This document shows, piece by piece, positions 21,890 to 32,000 of a stretch of DNA of 64,000 bases (its first letter is position 1; every line of letters starts with the position of its first letter). The notes under the pieces were generated by a model that saw nothing but the letters and a program-made list of their open reading frames with translations, did no database searches and was not told the origin of the DNA. The DNA is from Allolobophora icterica. Its lineage: Eukaryota > Annelida > Clitellata > Crassiclitellata > Lumbricidae. Made by a program: the position numbers and the translations under genes. The stretch covers positions 28,587,599 through 28,651,598 of the forward strand of contig OY744604.1 of assembly GCA_963556255.1 (NCBI GenBank). The letters run 5' to 3'.

Positions 21890-22965
21890 CGACCGAATCG
21901 CACAGTAGCAGTCAGTTGCCGGCAGACATCCGAAGAAAGCAGTCGTCGTCAGTCCTCGGGAGAGAAGAGTCGCAGTCAGTGAGAGAGAGAGAGAGAGAGA
22001 GAGTCCGAAATTGCGAGCGGCGACAGTTCTTTTCCGACGGTGGGGCATCTTTGGAGTTAACGTGGATATAGAAGCAGGTGATTAGTCGTCGTTGAGATAT
22101 TTCTTGCGGTATTTGATTGCGTATTACGAGTTGCAAAGCGATCGTTCTGTGGAATATATGGATATAATTTCTAGACACGACAAGTGTATTTGTTTCAATT
22201 GGAAATATTGATTATTGCGTTGATTATCGTGGATATAATACAAGTCTTCAGTCGTTATTCGGTCTTATGATTTGCTGTCGACCAGTTGCGAGTCACTCGT
22301 TAAGTCCTTCGACGACATCGGAGGCCTTATCTACGCACATACGTCCAGGGCCTTCTTAACCACTCGGCTGGCCTTGGAAGTATACGGTATAGAGATATAC
22401 CCCGGCGAGAGAGGAGTAGCATTTCCGCCACACTAACTCAAGAAGTGGGGTACTGGGAGGTGCATTTTCGCCACAGTATCTTTTGTGCCATATAAATTGC
22501 ATTTTTGTACTATAAAAATTTTATTACGTTGTTAATAGTACTGTTACTCATGATAATGACAATATTGATAATGTTGAAAATAACGATGAAGTTAAGATGT
22601 ATTCATTATTTCATGCATGCATTCACAATCCACATATGTACCCTAGTGCCTCTTAAGCGCCGCTGTCTGTTAGAGCCTAAGTGATGTTAAAGTCATGATG
22701 AGCAAACAAATTGTCAATAGCGAACATTGCTGTCGAACTCCAGCGGACACGAAAAGCCCAACACACGGATTACCATCCCGAGTTGAAAGCAGACACAATG
22801 CTCGGGGTTCGAGAACACGCAGCAGTGAAAAAGAGAAGCGATGGCAGGAGTATAAACTCGCAACACACGAATCGCAACACCTAACAGTCCCTCGCAGATG
22901 GTAGAAGATCAGTAAGACATCTTCCATCTTCTTCTAGTTATAAGGAGGAGGACGACGACAACTAT

Positions 22966-23084
<119 letters not shown>

Positions 23085-23127
23085 GCGGTAGTGGTGGCGG
23101 TGACTAATGGCCGCTGAGATTTTTTAC

Positions 23128-23338
23128 CGTATTTGCTTTTGAGGAACATGGGTGTCCCGTAGCATTCTATCTCTCCGTTGGACATGATGGCTATGCGGTC
23201 TCCCAGTAGATCGGCTTCGTCCATGTAGTGCGTCGATAGAATTATCGTCCGGTCCTTTCTCAGGCTCCTTAGAATGTTCCATGTCTGTCTGCGTGACTCA
23301 GGGTCCATTCCAGACGTCGGTTCATCCAGAATCACGAA
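23128..23338 (-). CDS. ABCA3-like: ABCA transporter exon E11: NBD1 Walker B and H-loop
   Basis: After the acceptor TATTAAG it reads [20 protein letters not shown], then [40 protein letters not shown] and KY, ending TACG/GTAAAA. Walker B with catalytic Glu, D-loop and H-loop His are intact. It joins E10 in phase 0 ([10 protein letters not shown]) over a 15.9 kb intron that contains the large retrotransposon. Confidence 0.96.
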
Positions 23339-23554
23339 CTTAATATAATATAATACAGGACATCATGCTTATGGCTAAATGACAATATTAACTAGGCAGA
23401 ATACAAAGCGGTCTTCCTGGCATGAGAAATATATGGCAATAAAAAGTAACTATAAAGGATTTGTTACGCTATGTGGTATGTTGAATTTCCTTTGCCAATT
23501 TGATTTGGACAAAACGACTGAAAGGAAAAGAATTATAGCAATGCAATGAAAATA

Positions 23555-23841
23555 TTAGATGTTGACCATCATGCCGCATTACTGGTCGACCATGAGAGCC
23601 TCCTGCACAGTCTTGAGTCCTCATATGGTCTTAGGGGCCCTCTCTTCTTTGATTCCGGTCGCATCTCACTGACGGCACACAAATGATGATCTTGGGCGAC
23701 TCCAGAACTCATTGGGTTGCTCTCAAGTTTGGTGTCCCCCCAGGGATCAGTACTTGGCCCACTCCTTTAACTGCTATATACAGCTGATATTGCCTCTATC
23801 CAAAACCACATTTGACCCGGTGTGCGTTAGCAATATTCCAC
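23555..23841 (+). pseudogene. LINE (CR1/L2) reverse transcriptase fragment
   Basis: Broken frames give DHHAALLVDHESLLHSLES, then SLVSPQGSVLGPLL near 23725-23755, the VPQGSVLGP motif of CR1/L2 reverse transcriptases. It is the probable upstream part of the LINE at 24440-25050, separated by the short insertion 23851-24024 and further sequence. Confidence 0.7.
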
Positions 23842-23850
23842 GGATCAAGT

Positions 23851-24024
23851 CAGAGGCGTCTACACCATAGAACCCTTGGAGCAAATGCTCCATCCAAGAA
23901 ATAGGGGGGAGAGATCTGTCAGTGTGTGTGCCACCATTTTAGGGGGGAAAGGAACGGGGAGGGGGAAGAAGAGGGGAAAAGGGACGTTGCTCCAATGACT
24001 TAGGGGGGGGGGATAGACGCCCCT
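23851..24024. mobile_element. 174 bp insertion with G-rich core and 9 bp target duplication
   Basis: GGATCAAGT occurs at 23842-23850 and 24025-24033. The insert starts CAGAGGCGTCTACACC and ends ATAGACGCCCCT, giving imperfect inverted ends (AGGCGTCTA against AGGGGCGTCTA). The interior is G-rich and non-coding. The ends recall those of the insertion at 20466-20785. Confidence 0.8.
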
Positions 24025-24439
24025 GGATCAAGTAAAGTGATGTCACTCAGCGTGACGTTCAAAGTGGTCATTTATATCTCCACAGCCATAAGTCTAAGAA
24101 AGGTGACCTCGGTGTCCACGCAAGCGTTTTCGACTGCAAGCAGTTCGAAAAGCCCAAGTTTGACATTGCGGTAATTATATTCCACATATCACGTGACGCT
24201 ACGTCACTCACCTGACGTTTCAATTTACCATTTATATATAGGCTATCCACACCCGTTGTACAGACTAGGGTGTTGTGCTACAACGATTCCGAGCCATGAC
24301 ATGCCTGCCACGCTACTGTAATTACATTCTATGATCTATAATTACAAGTAACGGGTCAACTAGTCTGTAACTGGTCAAATGGCCGTGACATTCAAGATAT
24401 TTCGATTGTCGTAGAATGTTTACTATTCCTGTTTTTCTG

Positions 24440-25050
24440 TGAATCACAACGGATAATATGACTTCAGTGTTCACTACTATGGTCCATGCCTTCATTTGCT
24501 GCCGCATTGACTATTGCAATTCATTGTTTGCTGGGCTCCCTAAAGTGCGCCTTTCATCTCTGCAGTCTGTTCTGAATGCGGCTGCCAGGCTCATTGCCCG
24601 TTTTCCTCGCTTCTCTCACATAACTACCTTTATGACTGATGTACTTCACTGGCTTCCTGTTGCTTCCCGCATCCAATACAAGGTTCTTCTCCTGGTCTCT
24701 AGGACTCAACTGGGAAAAGCTCCTAAATACCTCTGTGACCTAATGCGCAAACCTCTATCTGCTCTATCTTCCCGCCCTCTTCGGTCTGCTGACCGCTTTG
24801 ATCTGCTTGTCCCTCGCGCAAGGACTTCTATGGCTCAGCATCGTGCTTTTGCCATCCTTGGCCCTTCCCTTTGGAATGACCTGCCCCCCTCTCCGTAGCA
24901 AGATATTGCTTGGGATCTCGCCTTCTTCTCTCCGCTGCCTAAAGACCTTTCTTTTCCCTCGGGGCTGACACGCTGAGAGCGCCTCTGAATAGTCTATACT
25001 GTGAGAGGCGCTTTATAAATAATCATATAAGATAAGATAAGACTAATCTC
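24440..25050 (+). mobile_element. CR1/L2-type LINE 3' end with hairpin and (GATAA)n tail
   Basis: An open frame at 24458-24898 encodes VHAFICCRIDYCNSLFAGLP, SVLNAAARLIARFPRFSH, DVLHWLPVASRIQYKVLLLV and ILGPSLWNDLPP, the conserved end of CR1/L2 proteins. It is followed by the hairpin GAGCGCCTCTGAATAG ... GAGAGGCGCTTTATAAAT and GATAAGATAAGA. Its hairpin matches the tail of the SINE at 12242-12480. Confidence 0.9.
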
Positions 25051-25059
25051 ATTCTTATG

Positions 25060-26710
25060 ACAGCGCTGTAATCCTTTTACAAAACAGACAACATCGTCAC
25101 AATTCTGTCATTTGTGGTTCCTGAGAAACCAAATGACCTTGAACTAAAAGAGCATCTGATGATCGTACAATGTTTCGTATACTTATTGGATTTCGCAACC
25201 CCAAAAACCATGAAATAGACACAAAGGACATCATTCTCACAATTGTAGCTCCTACAAAACCATGGAATAACCACTACTGGTCAACTGACCTTCAACTACA
25301 AGGTCATCCGATGGTTTCGCAATATTAGGCCTATGTGTGTCATTTTTTGGATTTCCGATCCCCGAAACTATGAAATAGACACCAAGAACACTATTTTTAC
25401 TTTATTAGTCCGAAGCCCTATCATAGACACAAAAATCAGGTCTCCATCACTCATACTTCCTGAATATAGGTTCCAAGATGAGGGTTAAAATAGAAGAGAA
25501 TGTTAATCCCCTATGCGTCAAGAACAAAATTTAGGTGGTACGAATAGGTCAAAAGCGGCTTAGGAAATGTATCTGGCGAGAAATTGCCGTGAATGATGTA
25601 AACAGGTAGACTATCCCAGAAGACAAGTAGTAATGCTAGATGGATGGTGCAAAATTGTTAACTCTCGTCGGATTAATTCAGACCGAAAGCTATTGTCTCT
25701 TATTTCATGCTTGGACAGATAAGCAGTTGCGAAAACAGATCGGAGAGCTGAGTGGCTGGTAGTGCTGCAAAGAAGGCCAGGCATCACAATTCTATCGCTT
25801 CCAGTGCCTGAGAAATCAAATTACCTTGAACAACAATATCATTTGATGATCGCAAAATGTTACATATACTTTTAGGGTTTAGCGACGCGAAAACCCATGA
25901 AATAGACACAAAGAAAACAATTCTAACACTTGTCTAGTAGCTCCTAAGAAACCATGAAATAACCACAGCAAGTCAAGTGACTTTAAACTATAAGATCACC
26001 GGATGGTTGTACAATGATACGTATACCTTTTTGGATTCTCCGACCCAGAAACTTTACAATAGACACCAAAAACACCACTTTGATTTTTTAATCCAAAACT
26101 CAATCATATGCACCAAAATGAGGTCTCTATTCCTTGTATTTCCTGAGATACGCTGAAGTAAAAATACCCCCAGTTATATAATATAATTATAATAATATAT
26201 TCGTTTATTAGAATCAGGATGACACACCGCATTCTGGAACAATGTCGCTCGTTCAGGCTAGGAATACGTCGTCCGAAAAAGGTTACGCATGAGGATTAAA
26301 ATAGAAGTTTAAAACAACAAAATGCTGCCTATAATTATGCTGAGTCTGATTACTGGAGATGTAAGATATGTTAAAGCTAGATGGTAACGATAATGTAGGT
26401 CATGAGCCGCTTAGTAAATCTATCTAACCAGGTGTTGTCGTGAATGACGTGAACAGGTAGACTATTCCAGATTGATGGTGAGTATGTTGTGAGCTATGTA
26501 ATTGTAATTGTAAATGAACATTTTATAGCGCCATTCAAATCAGCGGCGCTCTCGGTGGACTGTATTACAGGAGGAATGCAATATTGTTTATTCAGCATCG
26601 TAATAATTTAATAACGATATTCTCCGAGTTAATGGGCAGTTTGGGGACAGATGAACAGTTTCGAACAACGCTTGAAGAGAGCTGGATGGCTGGTGTACCG
26701 TGTTGCCGCA
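25060..26710. repeat. Large diverged tandem duplication containing paired subrepeats
   Basis: Two units (about 25060-25775 and 25775-26710) share, in order, CCTGAGAAA(C/T)CAAAT, CATGAAATAGACACAAAG, GACCTTGAACTA-like and TTGGATT segments, then GAATGA(T/C)GT(A/G)AACAGG and TAGACTAT(C/T)CCAGA, and GAGAGCTG(A/G)(G/A)TGGCTGGT. Each holds a doublet of a subrepeat of about 170 bp. A LINE/SINE tail at 26510-26580 interrupts the second unit. No coding potential. Confidence 0.7.
26510..26580 (-). mobile_element. Isolated LINE/SINE 3' hairpin tail (minus strand)
   Basis: Read on the minus strand: GAGAGCGCCGCTGATTTGAA, TGGCGCTATAAAAT and a (TACAAT)-like tail, the same hairpin plan as at 12400-12446. Confidence 0.65.
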
Positions 26711-26772
26711 AAAACTTGTAACTACCAGCAATAGGTTTAGCCTACTAGTTGAATCTTCCGTCTATGGTAATA

Positions 26773-29002
26773 TGTGGCGGTCGAGGCCACCGTGCGTATG
26801 TGGGAGGATTTATTTTATGCGAATAGCATCGTTTTCTTTAATTTTACATGCGAAGGGAACAGCATCGTTTCTCTTAATTTTACATGCGAAGGCCCAGCAT
26901 CGATCATTTAATTTCTATTTAATTTCAATAGGCAACTGGCCAGCAACGACCGTGGTAGGGAAGCCCGATCGACGGTGTAAGGCCAGCGCATAGCGAGCAG
27001 ACACGTTAATTCGGGATGCATAGAGCCTGCCTCACGGTGCGCTGCTTTATACGTGAAGAGTTGGTTCGACTCTTCATACATAGCAATACTGTTAAACAGC
27101 GTTGTTGGTTAGCGATTCAGTTACCGATTCAAATATACTGCACTCAGTGTGGTAGGCGAGTGATTTTGGTTACGACAGAGTCAGAGTTCGAGTTTCCGGT
27201 TAGTACAAATATATTTACGGACGAAAGGGGCGTTCGAATAATATAATCAGGCGATCCCGAGTACAGCTAAAGAAGTTCACTGTTGGGAGACGGGCCGACG
27301 GCGCCGATCCGGCGGGTTGGATCCCTCAGTTGATCGCGAAGCGGTCTAGATCCCGATTGCGGGAAATCTACGGCTGAGTAATACTCGGGGAAGGATACCG
27401 TTGATACACAGGAAAACCAATTCAGTGTGAGATCGAAAACCAGGGTGAATTTGGCGACGGGCAGGAAAGTCCCTCTTGGGTTTTGAAGAACTCCGCGATC
27501 GGAGCTTGTCCGGTTACCCATGGGAGTAGAGGTGACCTTCTTAAGGTAGCCATTTTCTGGAATTCTGAAATCCTTGAAACCAAGAGTAAATTTGGCGTCG
27601 GGCAAGGAAATCCCTCTTGGAGTTCGAAGAACTCCAAGATCCGACAGTGTTTGGTTTTATCCACTGAGACGAGTTTTACGCGATTTCGGCGTACTCGACA
27701 CAGGGGAAGTTCTACGCGCTTTCGGCGTACTCGGCCGGGAGAGTTTTACGCGACTTCGGCGTCTTCGGCTGGGAGAGTTTTACGCGACTTCGGCACTCGG
27801 TGAAGTGACCGTCAGGATACCTGAAAAAACCAGTTTAGTACAAAAACGATAATAAGGGTAAATTTGGCGACAGGCAGGAAATTCCCTCTTGGGGTTTGAA
27901 GAACTCCGCGATTGGAGCTTGTCCGGTTACCTGTGGGAGTAAGCGTGACCTTCGTTAGGGAACCAAAATTCGGAAATTCTTGGGAACAAAATTCAGGACA
28001 TTCTGGTAACCTTACGGGGTCGGCGTTACATTTGGATTGTGACACTTGGATGGCTGACACGCCGGTGGAGCGTTGGAGGGGCTCCATCGCCCGGTAACTA
28101 AAAATAGTTACTGGGAAAGACCACTGTTACCGAAAGACCGCAGTACGGGAAAAGACCGCCCGACAACTGATTACAGTGCGGTAAGACCAGGAAAAACGAT
28201 AGAGTCAGGAAAATCTTGTATTCAAACCAATCGTTATTCAGAGCAAATAACTTGGTGATCGAAACACGTAGTTCCGAGAACTGACCGAAGTGCGAAGTAG
28301 GGCCCACCTCGTGCGCCGGTCGGAACACAGTTCTGCGTGCGGTTAGGGAGGTTTTAGACCTAGAACCTGTCCTATCAGAAGAGAGTGCCGTGAGACCAGT
28401 ACACCGCGTTAATATCACACGTGCATATATTATCGCAAGATGTTCGCGTGTTTGAGACGGCACGACGTGACGACTCGTCAGATGTACACCTTGTCCTCTC
28501 GGACAAGAGAACGTTCAGAGTTTTCCCCTATTGACGATAACTCGAGAGTCATGAGATGCAGAATGGTACGTGAGGGTTCGGTTAAGGCGGAGAAAAAGAG
28601 GAAGTCTTTGACTAAGAGATCTCACAGGAAGCTGAGGACTCCTGCCGGCAAGAGAGCGAACCCTGTTCTAAAGGACGGCCATCCTGAGGACGAGGACGTT
28701 GCCCACCCGGCGACCGCGGCAGTGGCAGAGTCCGAAAGTGAGATGGAGCTTGACAGTGACACTGTTCGCAAACAAGCGATACCCTCGGGACCTCCTCTTG
28801 GAGAAATGGGCACTGAGAGCGGAGACAGGGAACCGCTCGTCTACAGCAGAAGTAGACAGGATAGTGACCCGGGCGACTCCAGAAGGTCGGTTGGCTGGAG
28901 CCGAACCCAGCCCGACGACGAAGCAGCGTCTCGGGTAAGACCGACACAAGTTGGTACCACGTCTGATGAAGGGTTAGTTGATCTCGAGCGACGAACGTCA
29001 CA
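26773..29002 (+). repeat. 5' LTR of the Gypsy element
   Basis: It begins TGTGGCGGTCGAGGCC and ends CGTCACA (TGTG...CACA ends). It includes three imperfect copies of a block of up to about 100 bp (starting near 27441, 27584 and 27857, with AATTTGGCG and TCCCTCTTGG), four copies of a TTTTACGCGACTTCGGCGT-like unit at 27668-27800, and an AGCATCGTTT...TTTTACATGCGAAG doublet near 26827. The Gag-Pol frame opens inside it at 28440. At 2.2 kb it is long for this group. Confidence 0.92.
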
Positions 29003-32000
29003 AACTGGTACCAGAAGTGGGGTTCTAGCGTTTTCTTGTCACAGAACCAGGCAAGGTCAGGAAGATACCGAGGACGAGTCGGATGAAGTGCCCCATAGTG
29101 AGCACGGAGGCGCGCGTCCAAAGTTACGTAAACGGAAAAGCAAGCGAAGGTTGCTTGATGAAACGGGTGCACCTGACGAAACCAGTGCATTTGAAACGGA
29201 AGCTGGAACCCGCAGTGGACGTGAAAGAGGTTTCCATGAGGATAACGGATGGTTGATAACCGTTCCAAAGACTACTGAGGTAGTACGGAACGATGTGAAT
29301 AACGAGACATTCACACACTGGCGAGAGACCGTTGGTGAGAGTAGGTTTGACAGGTCCAAACCACTCGTCGACAATAGATCGGGGAACCTTGTGCAGGTTC
29401 AAGTACCTAGTATTGTACGGGGCAGGCAACCTGTACAGTTGAGACAGGCTTGTGATAGGCCAAGAGACATTGAGACAGGCCTGAAACCGCGGGGTGACGC
29501 TGTAGTGCAGAAAACGAGTGGTGACATCGTGGCGCATCAGCGAAACGAAGGTAATCGAGTACCGTTTACCAACATGGAAGAAGGTCGCCCAAGACCTGTA
29601 ACCGATGAGGTAGATTGGCAAGCGGAGATGTCTTACCTGCGACAGAGTGTGGCAATGATGAGTTCGAAACTTGAAGAACTGTCTGTTCCTGCTGCTCAGC
29701 ATGCGAAGTCTTACCGACGCGAGACTTCGGGGAAACCTACGGGCCCAGGTTACCAGATGGATCGCCGAGGGAAGCTGCAGATCGAAGAGCCAGCACGGAG
29801 CCGAGGTAACACAGAGACACGCGAGAAAGTTTCGCTTTCGGAAACTTCGGAAAAGTTACGTAGCCGCTATCTTCCCGAGGACAGCGGGAGAGAGTCACAC
29901 GGAAAAACGGCAAGGCAATCGAGTCGACAACGTCTGTTGACAAGAGGAAGAGTTGAGGCGAAATTACGTTCGTCAGTGAGTTCTTCGGATTCAGACACCG
30001 ATAGTGTTGGTCCAGAAGAGGCCATGAGAACCGGAGTCTTTGACAGGAAAAACCTCCGCCAACGAGGAAGACACGAGAGTTATGAGAAAACTGAAAGGGA
30101 GACGTATGGTAAGAAACGTCTACCAGAGTACGAGAGACGTGGTTTAAAACAGGCACTTGATAGAGAAACCGAGAGAGAATCGAACATGGGAAGAGACAGA
30201 GATCATTTGGCCTGGGATGAGACCCACGAGCGGTACTCTAAAGGGCACAAACCAGATTCGAGAAGTCGTAATTGTCTTAGGTACGACGAATCTGACAGAC
30301 CGCCAGAGTCAGGAAAAAGAGATATTCGCGAAGAAGACAGAAGAGTTACGTTCGTCAACGGAAACTCTCAGAGCTCTCGCAATAAATATAAACGATCGGA
30401 GTCCAAAGACTACGCAGGTGGTGAGCCTCGTAGAAAAGGTCAGAGACAGGCTGAGTACATCTCTGATGAAGACAGTGCAACGTCAGACGACCGAGAGATG
30501 ACTACGATGTATTCTAAGTGGCGTACAGGGAAGACGTTGGGTACTCTGAGGGGACAGAGTCGGCACCGGTCAGTGGTGAGGACAGACGAGGAAAACGATT
30601 CCAGGAGTAACGATGGGGACAACCGGAGAGGAAATCCCAAGAAGAGTGTCGGAAGATCACTTGTTACACGGACAAGAGGCGAAGACCGATCGGATCGCGG
30701 TATACGAATCAAGCTAGAGAAGTACGACGGCAAGTCAGCGATCGCAGCCTTTCTAGCAAAGTTCGAAGTTTGTGCACGGTGCAACCGGTGGAGTGATCAG
30801 GAAAAAGCAGACCAGTTAATGTGTGCCCTAACGGGTCCCGCTTCGCAGCTGTTGTGGGACATGGGTGCACAGAGGGACGTGTCTTGGCGAGAACTTGTTG
30901 AGCGGCTTAAGGCCCGGTACGGGTCTGATGACCAAACTAGCCTATATCGGATGAAACTTCGCACTTACCGGCAGGCTCACGGAGAAACGCTGAGTAGTGT
31001 AGTGCAGGAAGTACGAAGGCTAATGGCTTTGGCATACCCAGGACCAACAAGTGATATCGTCGAGACGGTCGCTTGTGACGCTTTCATTGATGCACTGGCA
31101 AACCAAGATTTGGGGCAGAAGGTGCGCGAGCGAGAACCAGTTAACCTCGAAGCGGCGTATAAACATGCGGTGAGGTTGGATGCCTATGGTCGATCTTCGA
31201 CACAAGGTGGTGATTTAGACCGGAGACACGCGAGAGTTAAAGTTACCATGGAAGACCGAAAAGACTCGAGCACTGAGGGGCAACAGTCTCGTCGTCTAGA
31301 AGATCTCGAGCGAAAGATTAAAAATCTTTCAAGAGAACTTGATCGAGTGACAATAAATCAGAATTTGGGCATCGTTCCGAGAAAACCTCATGAAAGGGAG
31401 AACAGTTCTGATCTAGCTGTGGGAGATCAGAGGACAAACGAACCGAATGTGGGATGGCGACGGATTTATCCGCCCACACGGTTGCGTAACCCGGATATCG
31501 AATGCTACTTGTGCAAACGAAAAGGACACATGAAGCGATTTTGTCCTCAGAGAAACGCTGAGACGAATGGTGCAACCGGTACCAGTGAACCTACAAAGGC
31601 TGAACCGATACAAGAGGAAACCCAAAACCGACTGGTCAAAGGCAGTAGGGTGGCCTACGTGGTTGCGAGACTGGCAGGAAAACGTATACACTGTCTACTT
31701 GATTCTGGAAGTGAAATGTCACTTGTGCCACGACGTTTCGTGCTAGACGCTGTGCTAGTACCGTCAGAACAGCGACTCCTAGCCGCTAATGGAAGTCAGA
31801 TTAAGGTGGATGGTGAAACTAACCTTAAGATTCGGATCGGAAAGCAGGTGTACCCTGTACCCTGTCTAGTTACAGACCAAGTGACAGAAGTGATCTTGGG
31901 GTTATCTTGGCTGGAAGCCAATCAGGCAAGATGGGACTTCGCAAGTCGATGCGTTTTCCTTGGGAGCGAGAAGATCCCTCTGAAAGAGGTCGTTACCGAG

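Larger units (their letters stand above)
21130..22475 (+). mobile_element. Solo LTR of a second Gypsy-like family
   Basis: It begins TGTAGCGAAATTGG and ends GCATTTTCGCCACA, so the ends are imperfect inverted repeats (TGTGGCGAAAAT against TGTAGCGAAATT). GTAT flanks both ends (21126-21129 and 22476-22479). It contains U3-type tandem repeats, a TATA box at 21881 and a GA repeat near 21980. A near-copy of its end (CATTTCCGCCACA at 22420-22432) is followed by AAGAAGTGGGG, which resembles PBS sequence, so an LTR/PBS junction may be buried inside. No internal region or partner LTR is present. Confidence 0.8.

Noticed and set aside
27267..28463. Frames of 60-121 codons in the LTR (and the same at 37091-38287)
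   Set aside because: They overlap on both strands, are duplicated only because the LTR is, and have no domain features.
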